The position numbers and the translations under genes are program-made. Positions 6,920 to 14,327 of a stretch of DNA of 49,002 nucleotides are shown one piece after another. The DNA comes from JBLHIK01 sp047614005 (GTDB lineage: Bacteria; Patescibacteriota; Minisyncoccia; Phycocordibacterales; UBA1006). The number at the start of each line of letters is the position of its first letter. Positions within the stretch are counted from its first letter, which is position 1. Where the stretch lies: the NCBI GenBank assembly GCA_047614005.1, contig JBLHIK010000002.1, positions 1 through 49,002 of the forward strand, in the 5' to 3' direction. A model generated the notes under the pieces. The model was given only the letters and a program-made list of their open reading frames with translations, was not told where the DNA came from and did not search any database.

Positions 6920-8467
6920 TGTAAACATAGTTGGTCTATAGCTGAGAGCTTCGAGGATGTGAGAAGATTCTATAGAGTCACTTTGATGAAGGTCAGCAAT
7001 AGTACGAGCAAGTTTCAGTATTCGATGATATGCACGAGGAGAAAGTTTGAGTTTTTCTGCGGAAGTTTTTAAAAGAGTATTTGTTTCTTTAGAGAGTTGT
7101 ATATATGTTTCGATATCTTTTGCATTCATATCGGAGTTTGTTTTTGAGCTATTGAAACGCCTATTTTGGATAGTTCGAGCTTTTGTAATCCTCTCTCTGA
7201 CAGTTTCGCTATTCTCCCCGTCGCTACTTGCCTCTTCTAATTTTTCATAACTGATTTGGTTTACTGGTATCCAGAGATCAATACGATCTACAATAGGTCC
7301 TGAAAGTTTTCTTTGATATCTCGAGAGATCATGAGCGCTACAAGTGCAGTTTTTTACTCCTGTATTATAATAACCACAAGGACATGGGTTCATCGCTGCA
7401 AAGAGTATGAAATTGGCAGGAAAGTGAGCGGTTCCTTTTGCTCGAGAGATAGACACGTTTCCATTTTCGAGTGGTTGTCTTAGTGTCTCTATAACTCTTT
7501 TGTCGAACTCAGGAAATTCATCTAGAAACAAAACACCTCTATGTGAGAGTGTAACTGCCCCTGGTTTTATATGAGCTCCTCCTCCAATAATAGAGACATA
7601 GCTGGCTGTGTGATGTGGCGCATAAAAAGGAGGTTGCTCCAAGAGAGTTTCATTGAGAGTACCTGCTATGGAATGTATTCCTGTGATTTCTAATTTTTCT
7701 TCATTTGAAAGAGATGGAAGAATACCTGCAAAAGCTTTGGCAAGCATTGTCTTTCCTGTTCCAGGCGGTCCAAAGAGAGCGATGTTGTGTCCACCTGCCG
7801 CAGCTATTTCAAGACCCCTCTTCGCTGCCTCTTGTCCTTTTATGTGAGAAATGCAAGTGGTATGTTTTTTGATTTGAGATACATCAGACGGCTCTGATTT
7901 ATAGAGTGAAAGAGAAAAAGAATCTTCTGTATTAAAGTGATTGATAAGCTGACTGAGAGTAGGTACAGCAACGATACGCATACCTTCTACGAGAGAAGCT
8001 TCTTTGGCATCATCAGGAGAAACATAGAGAGTAGTAAAACCTTTCTCTTTTGCTATTTGAGCAAGAGGTAGCATTCCTTTTATTCCGCGCAATTCTCCAT
8101 TGAGAGAAAGCTCAGCAATAAAGAGAGCTGTCTGCTGTAGCCTTTCATCTATTAGTAGTTCTCCTTTCGCAAGTAAATAGCCCAATGCAATAGCAAGATC
8201 AAAGTACGAACCTTCTTTTTTGAGTTCAGCTGGAGCAAGAGAAACGACAGTTTTCTCTTGAGAGTGCTTAGGGGAAGATTGTCCACTGTTGCGAAGAGCT
8301 GATCCTACTCGGTCTCGCGCTTCTTCGATGGCTTTGTCAGGAAGTCCAATGATAGAAAATTTATGGAGACCTTTTGCCACATCTGTTTCTACTGTCACAA
8401 TATGCCCTTTGAGTAAATAGGGCTGAGCACAAAATATTCGAGAGAATTTTGTGACGTGACTGCTCAT
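6917..8467 (-). CDS. comM: ComM/YifB, Mg-chelatase-like AAA+ helicase
   Basis: ComM is a hexameric branch-migration helicase that extends recombination of incoming single strands during natural transformation. The 516-residue protein has the N-terminal ChlI (Lon-protease-like) domain with IIGLPDKAIEEARDRV at 39-54, Walker A GPPGTGKT at 233-240, and LFLDEFPEF as Walker B. It also has the cysteine-rich NPCPCGYY segment and the C-terminal helical domain (SPRAYHRILKLARTIADL). Length matches the family. It lies four bases after the DksA-like gene and is probably co-transcribed with it. ComEC at 46 kb and the pilus genes fit a DNA-uptake pathway. Confidence 0.95.
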   Translation of the reverse strand: MSSHVTKFSRIFCAQPYLLKGHIVTVETDVAKGLHKFSIIGLPDKAIEEARDRVGSALRNSGQSSPKHSQEKTVVSLAPAELKKEGSYFDLAIALGYLLAKGELLIDERLQQTALFIAELSLNGELRGIKGMLPLAQIAKEKGFTTLYVSPDDAKEASLVEGMRIVAVPTLSQLINHFNTEDSFSLSLYKSEPSDVSQIKKHTTCISHIKGQEAAKRGLEIAAAGGHNIALFGPPGTGKTMLAKAFAGILPSLSNEEKLEITGIHSIAGTLNETLLEQPPFYAPHHTASYVSIIGGGAHIKPGAVTLSHRGVLFLDEFPEFDKRVIETLRQPLENGNVSISRAKGTAHFPANFILFAAMNPCPCGYYNTGVKNCTCSAHDLSRYQRKLSGPIVDRIDLWIPVNQISYEKLEEASSDGENSETVRERITKARTIQNRRFNSSKTNSDMNAKDIETYIQLSKETNTLLKTSAEKLKLSPRAYHRILKLARTIADLHQSDSIESSHILEALSYRPTMFT

Positions 8468-8470
8468 GTT

Positions 8471-8830
8471 TTATTCGTCGTTTCTATGAGCTATACAAGT
8501 AGATGCTGCAGGATTTGCAAGGAGTCTCTCTTCTTCTATTTCATTTTGACAAGTTTGACACTTTCCGTATGTTTCATTTTCTATTCGCAAGAGTGCTGCT
8601 TGAATATTTTCAAGGCGAGTTTCTAAAATAGCCGATACTGCATTTCTCTCATTGTACTCTTCGAAGTGACTTGCCATTTGGTTGCCATCAGAAATTTCTC
8701 CTCCATCGAGAGTTTCAGGAGTGGCGATGTAGTCGTCATTTTTTTTATCAAATGTTCCAACTCCTAGGAGTTCTTTTTCTAAATTTTCTTTTTCTTCAAT
8801 AAGAACTTTATGCTGTGTTTCGTATTTCAT
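8471..8830 (-). CDS. DksA/TraR-type zinc-finger protein
   Basis: This 119-residue protein belongs to the family that binds the RNA polymerase secondary channel. It has an N-terminal helical hairpin, LDGGEISDGNQMA in the middle, and a C-terminal zinc finger with ligands Cys91, Cys94, Cys112 and His115 (CCCH rather than the CCCC of E. coli DksA). The acidic coiled-coil tip characteristic of DksA (DxxDxA) is not evident, so its effect on transcription is uncertain. It is promoter-proximal to comM, with a TATAAT box eight bases before the ATG. Confidence 0.82.
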   Translation of the reverse strand: MKYETQHKVLIEEKENLEKELLGVGTFDKKNDDYIATPETLDGGEISDGNQMASHFEEYNERNAVSAILETRLENIQAALLRIENETYGKCQTCQNEIEEERLLANPAASTCIAHRNDE

Positions 8831-8838
8831 ATATAAAA

Positions 8839-8844
8839 ATTATA
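8839..8844 (-). promoter_or_regulatory. -10 box (TATAAT), leaderless-type
   Basis: TATAAT on the minus strand, eight bases before the ATG at 8830. Confidence 0.6.
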
Positions 8845-8859
8845 ACATGAAAAATAATT

Positions 8860-9795
8860 TTATTGTGAAAGTCTTCGTATTATTTCAGGTAATGGTTCTG
8901 AGTAAGGAGAGATATAAAGAGTGGTGCTATCGAGAAATGCATAAAAGAGAATCACCTCTCCTTCTTTATTTTTAAGACTACGTGCTGGAATATTTCGGAT
9001 AGTATCGTCTTTAAAATTTTCATTAAAAAGATATGCATTTTCTCCAAAAACATTTATGTCAAAAGTCACAAAGAAGTCGTTGAGCATTCCATTTTCCCAG
9101 TCGCGCAAGCTGTTGGTAAATTCAGTAAAGAATGAATTATTTTTTAAAAGTAAAAAAGGGTAGTCTCCACTCTTGTCGCCAAATACTCCAATGAGCATAT
9201 TTTTATCGAGAGCTTGAAGTGTATTTTCTGGTGTACTGAATTGTAATTTTCCTAGAAAGTCGCGAGTAGGAACAATGCTTCGTCCTACTGAACTTTTTTG
9301 TGTTGGTGCTATGTAGATGATGTTATTTCTGTATGGGCGAACTTCTTTGATTTTTCCAGAAAGAGCACGAGCAATATCATAACTTTGAAGAGAGTCTATC
9401 TGAAGTTCAACAGCTTCATCTATAGGAATAATAGCTCGCATATCCTGAGTCTGAGCAAGAGGAATACTTTCAGTTTCTAATTCTTTAATAAATAAGAAAC
9501 CAACACCCAATGTTGCTATTATGAGAATAATTGAAAAAATAATAAAAAGACGATTTTTCTTTGAGCTAGGGTTTTCATTGATGGTCTGTTCCTCTCTTCT
9601 TTTATGTTCGGCGACAGCGACGCTAATTATAGACCCTCTATTGTCTCTGAGGGCTCGAGCCATGTCTTCTGCATAAGTATGAGTATCTGTTTCAATCTGT
9701 GTTTCACTAGCACTTACTGTTTCAGGTGGAAGGGGTACAGCATCTTCTGTGTTTGTGACTGTAGAAGTGTTGTTTTTTGTTTCATGCTCTTTCAT
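8860..9795 (-). CDS. Single-pass membrane protein, unknown function
   Basis: In this 311-residue protein, about 95 N-terminal residues are polar, rich in Thr/Glu, and presumably cytoplasmic. A membrane helix follows at about 97-117 (LFIIFSIILIIATLGVGFLF). An exported domain of about 190 residues comes next, with strand-rich sequence and a conserved-looking FGDKSGDYPFLLLKN region. I started at the ATG at 9795 because a TACAAT box lies six bases upstream. I recognise the architecture as common in Parcubacteria but can assign no function. Confidence 0.7.
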   Translation of the reverse strand: MKEHETKNNTSTVTNTEDAVPLPPETVSASETQIETDTHTYAEDMARALRDNRGSIISVAVAEHKRREEQTINENPSSKKNRLFIIFSIILIIATLGVGFLFIKELETESIPLAQTQDMRAIIPIDEAVELQIDSLQSYDIARALSGKIKEVRPYRNNIIYIAPTQKSSVGRSIVPTRDFLGKLQFSTPENTLQALDKNMLIGVFGDKSGDYPFLLLKNNSFFTEFTNSLRDWENGMLNDFFVTFDINVFGENAYLFNENFKDDTIRNIPARSLKNKEGEVILFYAFLDSTTLYISPYSEPLPEIIRRLSQ

Positions 9796-9801
9796 TGCTT
9801 T

Positions 9802-9807
9802 ATTGTA
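9802..9807 (-). promoter_or_regulatory. -10 box (TACAAT), leaderless-type
   Basis: TACAAT on the minus strand, six bases before the ATG at 9795. Confidence 0.5.
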
Positions 9808-9839
9808 CCTTGAATATACAAGTAAAAGCAAAGAATAAA

Positions 9840-10225
9840 AAATAAAAATTTTGTTTCATGCTATTAGGAAAAAAATATTTATAAATTTTAAAATGAGTAT
9901 GAAACCATGTTGCACTAAAAAATCATACAACCTCCTCACCAAAGAGGGATTTTCTTGAGATATATAGTTTGTTTTATATGCCTTGTTCTGTGCCTTTGCT
10001 ATATTAATGTAAAAACAACTATATATGAAACAGGTATGATAAGAGACATTTATAAAAGACATATATAAAAATATATAAAATATGTCTTTTATAAATGTCC
10101 TTTATGTTTTTGTCCTTTTGCTTTATGATAGCTTGAAAATGCAAATGTATTGATTATTTATATTATATAGAGTAAAGTAAAAGTAATTCGTTGTTTAAAT
10201 TAAATTTATATAAAATAAAAAACAT
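9840..10225. other. AT-rich intergenic region with iteron-like repeats
   Basis: No convincing gene is present; a 68-codon minus-strand frame here is rejected. The left half is AT-rich with nothing I recognise except a short CCTC/GAGG pairing near 9930-9950. The right half holds the 20-bp inverted repeat and 13-mers annotated separately. The last 100 bases are very AT-rich, with several TATA-like hexamers, and precede the small plus-strand gene at 10226. Confidence 0.6.
10045..10123. repeat. 20-bp inverted repeat plus 13-mer iteron-like units
   Basis: The perfect arms are 10045-10064 and 10080-10099, with a 15-base AT spacer. Each arm holds TGTCTTTTATAAA (10083-10095 forward, 10049-10061 reversed). 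The forward copy is followed by TGTCCTTTATGTT (10096-10108) and a degenerate third unit at 10111-10123. Bases 10082-10105 are identical over 24 bp to 21598-21621 in the proposed origin. Confidence 0.75.
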
Positions 10226-10357
10226 ATGGTAATTTTAGATATATCACAAGGAGACATGGGTATTATTAACCTGTGTGGACTTATTGCCTTTATATTCGGA
10301 GTGCTTATCATTTTTGGTGCTTCTGAAAGAAGATCAAGTAAAAAATCTAAAAAGTAA
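10226..10357 (+). CDS. 43-residue single-helix membrane protein
   Basis: A short complete frame: ATG, 43 codons, TAA. The product has a polar start, one hydrophobic helix at about residues 12-31 (GIINLCGLIAFIFGVLIIF) and a basic tail (RRSSKKSKK), the layout of small inner-membrane proteins. An intrinsic terminator starts about 10 bases after the stop, which supports a real transcript. It is one of few plus-strand genes in this half and sits directly after the iteron-like repeats, so it may be controlled by whatever binds them. No family is recognised. Confidence 0.5.
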   Translation: MVILDISQGDMGIINLCGLIAFIFGVLIIFGASERRSSKKSKK

Positions 10358-10366
10358 GTTTAACTC

Positions 10367-10405
10367 AAATCCCCTACGCAAATTTGCACAGGGGATTATT
10401 TTTTA
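10367..10405. terminator. Intrinsic terminator
   Basis: AATCCCCT pairs with AGGGGATT around an inner GCAAATTTGC palindrome, followed by a T-rich tract. It ends the 43-residue gene and could also end the NYN gene on the minus strand. Confidence 0.75.
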
Positions 10406-10408
10406 TTA

Positions 10409-10954
10409 CTATTTCTTTGGAGCTGGTTTTCTTTTTCGTCGTGCTGAATTTCTTTTTGGTCCGATGAGGAACTTGTTTGGATCAGATGAGAGATCGAGGA
10501 AGTCGTCGCACGTCTCTCGAAGACTGCTCGAAGTTGATTGTCCAAAGGACGCCACTTCTACTTGTGTCATTGTTTGAAGATATTGAACAAGAGGTACAAA
10601 GTCTCCATCGCCTGTGACGAGCACGATAGCATCGAGACGGTTTGCATTTTTGATTGCGTCGACAGCTATACCTACATCCCAGTCTGCTTTCATATTTCCA
10701 TCTGCAAATATTTGTAAGTCTTTTGATTTTGTTTCTATTCCTATTTTTACTAATGCATCAAAAAAGTCACTCTCAGTTCCGTCCTCTGTACTGATAACAT
10801 ATGCAATAGCTCTGACGAGTTTTCTTCCCGCAACTACTTCTTTGAGTATTGCGTCAAAGTTTACTTTTCGTTGATAGAGATTTCTTCCAGAGTGGTAAAG
10901 GTTCTGTGCGTCTATAAATACTCCTACTCTCTGTTCTGTGTGTTTTATAATCAT
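10409..10954 (-). CDS. NYN domain (LabA/DUF88) putative ribonuclease
   Basis: The 181-residue protein has a PIN-like NYN fold. The metal-binding acidic residues sit in VGVFIDAQNLY near residue 11, ADWDVGIAVDA near 89 and VTGDGDFVPLV near 112. A lysine/arginine-rich tail (about 165-181) probably binds nucleic acid. Family members are thought to cleave RNA, but the target is unknown. It is preceded by TATACT eight bases before the ATG. Confidence 0.85.
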   Translation of the reverse strand: MIIKHTEQRVGVFIDAQNLYHSGRNLYQRKVNFDAILKEVVAGRKLVRAIAYVISTEDGTESDFFDALVKIGIETKSKDLQIFADGNMKADWDVGIAVDAIKNANRLDAIVLVTGDGDFVPLVQYLQTMTQVEVASFGQSTSSSLRETCDDFLDLSSDPNKFLIGPKRNSARRKRKPAPKK

Positions 10955-10962
10955 ATGTATTA

Positions 10963-10968
10963 AGTATA
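10963..10968 (-). promoter_or_regulatory. -10 box (TATACT), leaderless-type
   Basis: TATACT on the minus strand, eight bases before the ATG at 10954. Confidence 0.55.
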
Positions 10969-10977
10969 GCAGGAAAG

Positions 10978-11012
10978 AAAAAAAGACGCAGAATATTTCC
11001 GCATCTTTTTTA
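10978..11012 (-). terminator. Intrinsic terminator of clpP
   Basis: A 10-bp stem (AGATGCGGAA with TTCTGCGTCT, two G-T pairs) is followed by a T-run on the minus strand, about 30 bases after the clpP stop. Confidence 0.75.
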
Positions 11013-11041
11013 AAATTCCTCTTTTTGTTTTTTCTAAAATT

Positions 11042-11623
11042 TTACTTTGCTTTCTTTAAAACTTTGTCGATGATTCCATACTTGAGTGCTTCTTCTGCTC
11101 CCATGTAGTAATCCCTTTCTACGTCCGTTTCTATTTGTGAAACTTTCTGACCAGTATTTTTTGCCAAAATTTTGTTGAGTTGTTCTCTGATCTTTATGAT
11201 TTGCCGCGCAGTAATCTCTATATCAGTTGCCTGACCTTGAGCACCTCCGAGTGGTTGATGTATCATTATTTCAGAGTTCGGTAGAGAAAATCTTTTCCCT
11301 TTTTCTCCAGCAGAGAGAAGTACCGCTCCCATAGATGCAGCAAGACCCACACATACTGTACTCACTTCTGGCTTGATGTGATTCATCGTGTCGAGAATAG
11401 CAAGACCGGCGGTCACATGTCCTCCTGGTGAATTGATATAAAATGAAATATCTTTTTTAGGATCTTCTGATTCAAGAAATAGAAGCTGAGCTACAATGCT
11501 GTTTGCTACTTGATCATTGATAGCTCCTCCGAGAAAAATAATTCGTTCTTTTAATAGGCGAGAATATATATCATATGCTCGCTCCCCTCCTGGTGTTTTT
11601 TCGATTACTGTTGGTATTAACAT
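11042..11623 (-). CDS. clpP: ATP-dependent Clp protease proteolytic subunit
   Basis: ClpP forms the tetradecameric serine-protease chamber fed by a Clp ATPase. The 193-residue product has the full catalytic triad: Ser97 in LAASMGA, His122 in MIHQPLGG and Asp171 in VERDYYM. The FINSPGG-type loop is present at 61-68. Length is typical with no extra propeptide. It follows tig on the same strand, as in many bacteria, but a terminator lies between them, so clpP has its own promoter (a TATGAT-like box about 11 bases before the ATG). No clpX or clpA gene is in the window. Confidence 0.96.
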   Translation of the reverse strand: MLIPTVIEKTPGGERAYDIYSRLLKERIIFLGGAINDQVANSIVAQLLFLESEDPKKDISFYINSPGGHVTAGLAILDTMNHIKPEVSTVCVGLAASMGAVLLSAGEKGKRFSLPNSEIMIHQPLGGAQGQATDIEITARQIIKIREQLNKILAKNTGQKVSQIETDVERDYYMGAEEALKYGIIDKVLKKAK

Positions 11624-11680
11624 ATCTCTATTTAATCATACTATTCACTTATGAGCAAAGTAGTATTTTCTAAGTGAAAT

Positions 11681-11715
11681 AAAAAAATCAACATTATTCA
11701 ATGTTGATTTTTTTT
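11681..11715. terminator. Bidirectional intrinsic terminator after tig
   Basis: AAAAATCAACATT pairs with AATGTTGATTTTT around an ATTC loop, with A- and T-tracts. On the minus strand it ends tig. Confidence 0.85.
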
Positions 11716-11725
11716 AGCATACTTT

Positions 11726-12769
11726 TTATTGTATCTGTGAGAGAAACTCAAATACTTTTTCGTTGGTAAGCATCATTTCTACATATGCTTCTACTCGAGA
11801 TTTTTCTGCATCTTTGTGCTGTTCGAGTACGTGAGCAACTTCCTTTTCTAATACCTCTGCATCTGGCTTGAGGTTTTCTTCTGTTGCTATTTTGTTCAAG
11901 ATGAGCTGTATCTTAGATCGTTTTTCTGCATCTCCTCGCAATTCTTTCTGAATGTCTTCCTCAGTCTTTCCACTTTTTTCGAGGTAGTCTTCGTACTGCA
12001 TACCTGCTTTCTCAATATCCCCTTTCATTTGATTCATGAGAGTTTGGAGTTCTCCTTCTATAAGAATTTCAGGAAGGTTCATTTTTGAATCTTTAATAAT
12101 AGCGTCTATTATTTCCATTCTCCAAGTGTCCCCTACACGCCGTTCCTTATCTGCTTTTATGTTTTCTTTCATCTTTGCTGTAAAGTCAGCAACGTCCTTA
12201 AAGTCACCAAGGCCTTTTACAAAGTCATCAGTAAGAGGTTCGAGCTCTTTTTCTTCCTCACCTTCTTTTATTTCCTCTCCCTTGTTTTCTTCAGATCGTC
12301 GCATTTTTTGAACATTCTCGAGCATTTTTTGTATCTCTTCTTCTGATACTTCTTCCGCTTTGTTCTTTTCTATCTTTTTTGCAAGTTTTTTATAGTCAGC
12401 AAGTTCTATTTCAGGAAATGTAGCAGTCGTAAATGTAAATCCGAGAGGATTGTCTTCTGCTAATTTCGTGATCTGTACTTGTGGTTGTCCAATAGCTTGT
12501 ATCTTTTCATCACGCAGTACTTGTGTGTATACATGAGAAAGAGCAATATGTGCCATTTCTGTAAGGATTCGCCCTTCTCCTATTTGTTTTATAAGAACAT
12601 CTTCTGGAGCAGTTCCTTTTCGAAATCCGTCCACCTCAACATCTTTTCCAAGGTATTTTATTGCCTCATCTCGAAAAGACATAAAGTCTTCTACTTGTAG
12701 CTCTCCTTCAATATCGAGCACTGCATTGTCTTTTTTCGTAATTTTTGTTGTTATATTTAAATCTTTCAT
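11726..12769 (-). CDS. tig: Trigger factor lacking the PPIase domain
   Basis: This ribosome-bound chaperone meets nascent chains at the exit tunnel. The 347-residue protein has an N-terminal ribosome-binding domain with the docking loop around VDGFRKGTAPEDVL, then a FPEIELADYKKL linker. After that comes an acidic segment (about 165-190) in place of the FKBP-type prolyl isomerase domain, and then the helical C-terminal substrate cradle. Full-length trigger factors are about 430 residues, so the roughly 85-residue loss matches the missing PPIase. I chose the ATG at 12769; a longer in-frame start at 12829 adds 20 residues not typical of the family. Confidence 0.9.
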   Translation of the reverse strand: MKDLNITTKITKKDNAVLDIEGELQVEDFMSFRDEAIKYLGKDVEVDGFRKGTAPEDVLIKQIGEGRILTEMAHIALSHVYTQVLRDEKIQAIGQPQVQITKLAEDNPLGFTFTTATFPEIELADYKKLAKKIEKNKAEEVSEEEIQKMLENVQKMRRSEENKGEEIKEGEEEKELEPLTDDFVKGLGDFKDVADFTAKMKENIKADKERRVGDTWRMEIIDAIIKDSKMNLPEILIEGELQTLMNQMKGDIEKAGMQYEDYLEKSGKTEEDIQKELRGDAEKRSKIQLILNKIATEENLKPDAEVLEKEVAHVLEQHKDAEKSRVEAYVEMMLTNEKVFEFLSQIQ

Positions 12770-12827
12770 GTATGGCAGTCTATCAGACAGATGTATTGTG
12801 TCAAATAAATCTTTCTTTTGTCTCATC

Positions 12828-12864
12828 AAAAAAGCAGGGCTCCTGTAGGAGCCCTGCTTTTTAT
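12828..12864. terminator. Intrinsic terminator
   Basis: A perfect 13-bp stem (AAAGCAGGGCTCC with its complement) and TGTA loop. On the minus strand it follows the 12879-13133 gene. Confidence 0.9.
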
Positions 12865-12878
12865 ATAAAAGGTAGTTA

Positions 12879-13133
12879 TTATTCTAGGTCAGAATCAATG
12901 TCGTTGAAGCTTGTTTCTTCAAGATCTGCCTCAATATCTTCTACTTCATCAGAGTTTGAGTTGGAAGTATCTTCATAGTCTTGAACTTGCTCGTCTTGAG
13001 TTGGTTCCACTATGATATTGCTTTGGTCCTTGTCCTTTCCAAGAAGTATGAAAAGAAGTGCAACAACTATAATAAGTACAATCCACATCATTCCACCACC
13101 ACCTTGTTTTTTTGTTTCGTTCATTTGTTCCAT
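12879..13133 (-). CDS. Small membrane protein with acidic tail
   Basis: This 84-residue product has a glycine-rich start (KKQGGGGMM), one membrane helix at about 15-32 (WIVLIIVVALLFILLG) and a strongly acidic tail rich in Asp, Glu and Ser. The ATG at 13133 has a TATTAT box eight bases upstream; an ATG three codons later is possible. No function is recognised. The tail is unstructured-looking and would lie on one side of the membrane. Confidence 0.65.
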   Translation of the reverse strand: MEQMNETKKQGGGGMMWIVLIIVVALLFILLGKDKDQSNIIVEPTQDEQVQDYEDTSNSNSDEVEDIEADLEETSFNDIDSDLE

Positions 13134-13141
13134 ATGTTTAT

Positions 13142-13147
13142 ATAATA
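13142..13147 (-). promoter_or_regulatory. -10 box (TATTAT), leaderless-type
   Basis: TATTAT on the minus strand, eight bases before the ATG at 13133. Confidence 0.4.
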
Positions 13148-13227
13148 GACTAATAATCTTATAACACACTATAGTATAACAAATAAAATGACATACTCAC
13201 CACAGATATGCACAATAATTTATTGAA

Positions 13228-13266
13228 AGAGAAAACGCGAAGGAATATTCCCACGCGTTTTCTTTA
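13228..13266. terminator. Intrinsic terminator
   Basis: AGAAAACGCG (13230-13239) pairs with CGCGTTTTCT (13254-13263) around an inner GGAATATTCC palindrome. It lies just after the old 3' end of the duplicated gene (stop near 13290), which supports that end as ancestral. Confidence 0.8.
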
Positions 13267-13289
13267 TATACTTTTTGAATAAAAGTAAA

Positions 13290-13433
13290 TTATTGCTCTA
13301 GTTCTGCACCAGCTTGTGCATCTTTCTGTGATGCTATTGATGCTTTAAGGGTAACAATAGCTTCTTTGAAACTTCTCGTGATGAAGCAATGTCTATTGAA
13401 AGACCAACACCAAGAGATATTTTTAGAGCATCA
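13290..13433 (-). pseudogene. Decayed duplicate of the 3' end of the upstream gene
   Basis: This segment repeats the coding sequence at about 13470-13630. It lacks 43 bases present in the other copy, lost between two GAAACTT direct repeats, so the frame shifts. In one frame it still encodes the apparent ancestral C-terminus (EAIVTLKASIASQKDAQAG, then a stop near 13290), next to the terminator. The intact gene now reads into this copy out of frame and stops at 13423. Confidence 0.75.
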
Positions 13434-14208
13434 GCATATGCTCCACATCTGATTCTCCTTTTACTTCTGCACTTGCATCTTTCTGTGATGCTATTGATGC
13501 TTTAAGGGTAACAATAGCTTCTTTGAAACTTGCATGAGATTTCTTTAGAAGCTCTTTTGCTTCTGTTGAAACTTCTCGCGCTGAAGCAATGTCTATTGAA
13601 AGACCAACACCAAGAGATATTTTTAGAAAATCATCAGATACTGCATCTGCTTCAATATCAGTAGTAAAGATAGACTTTAATTCTGATACTTTTATGTCAG
13701 CTTGGACAAGGAAGTCTTTTCCAGCATTAACATGTGCTTGAGCTTCTGCTGTAGCTACTCCTTGTTCTTCGAGTTTTAGTATTCGAGCTTCTATGCGACC
13801 CCCAATATGGTTCATTAGTCTTATAGCTGCTGTAAATCGTGCTGTGATACGAGTAGAAATGTTTGCTCGTAGTTCCGATCGTTTTTCAGAGAAAGCTGCA
13901 CTCTTTTCTTCTCGCTTTTCTTTATATTCGTCTCGCTTTGCACTGCTTTCTTGCATCTTTTCCTCTTTTTGTTCTTTATATTCGTCACGCTTTTCGAATC
14001 GTTCTTCGCGCTTTTTCATGTCTTCATTGTTGTTTTCTCGATCATTGTCTTGAAGATCAACAGTCGCTGTTACAGATACGCCTGCATTTACCTCAGCGTC
14101 ATTATATGCGTATGCAGATGATATGCTTGCAAAAAATGCAAACATAAGAGCTCCAAGAATGATAGAAGTATATTGTACATTTTTAATAGTAAGTATTTTT
14201 GTTTTCAT
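13423..14208 (-). CDS. Secreted coiled-coil protein with altered C-terminus
   Basis: In this 261-residue product, residues 1-34 form a signal peptide ending near SSAYA. A highly charged region at about 60-115 with repeated KRDEYKEKREEK-like units (predicted long helix or coiled coil) follows, then a helical domain to the end. I do not recognise the family. The last ten or so residues (SDVEHMLML) come from reading out of frame into a duplicated 3' segment, so the natural end was probably longer and different. It has a leader of about 40 bases after a TATACT box, unlike most neighbours. Confidence 0.7.
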   Translation of the reverse strand: MKTKILTIKNVQYTSIILGALMFAFFASISSAYAYNDAEVNAGVSVTATVDLQDNDRENNNEDMKKREERFEKRDEYKEQKEEKMQESSAKRDEYKEKREEKSAAFSEKRSELRANISTRITARFTAAIRLMNHIGGRIEARILKLEEQGVATAEAQAHVNAGKDFLVQADIKVSELKSIFTTDIEADAVSDDFLKISLGVGLSIDIASAREVSTEAKELLKKSHASFKEAIVTLKASIASQKDASAEVKGESDVEHMLML

Positions 14209-14327
14209 AAAATTATTTGTTTATATTATGTATTCTACTAATAGTATAAGTATATCACAGTGTTTGTATCACTTACATATATAAAGACGCATATACACAG
14301 ATAATCTTACGAAAGAAGAAGAAAATA

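Noticed and set aside
9856..10062. 68-codon minus-strand frame in the intergenic region
   Set aside because: It crosses the iteron-like repeat locus, has low-complexity AT-driven composition and no recognisable domain or promoter; probably chance.
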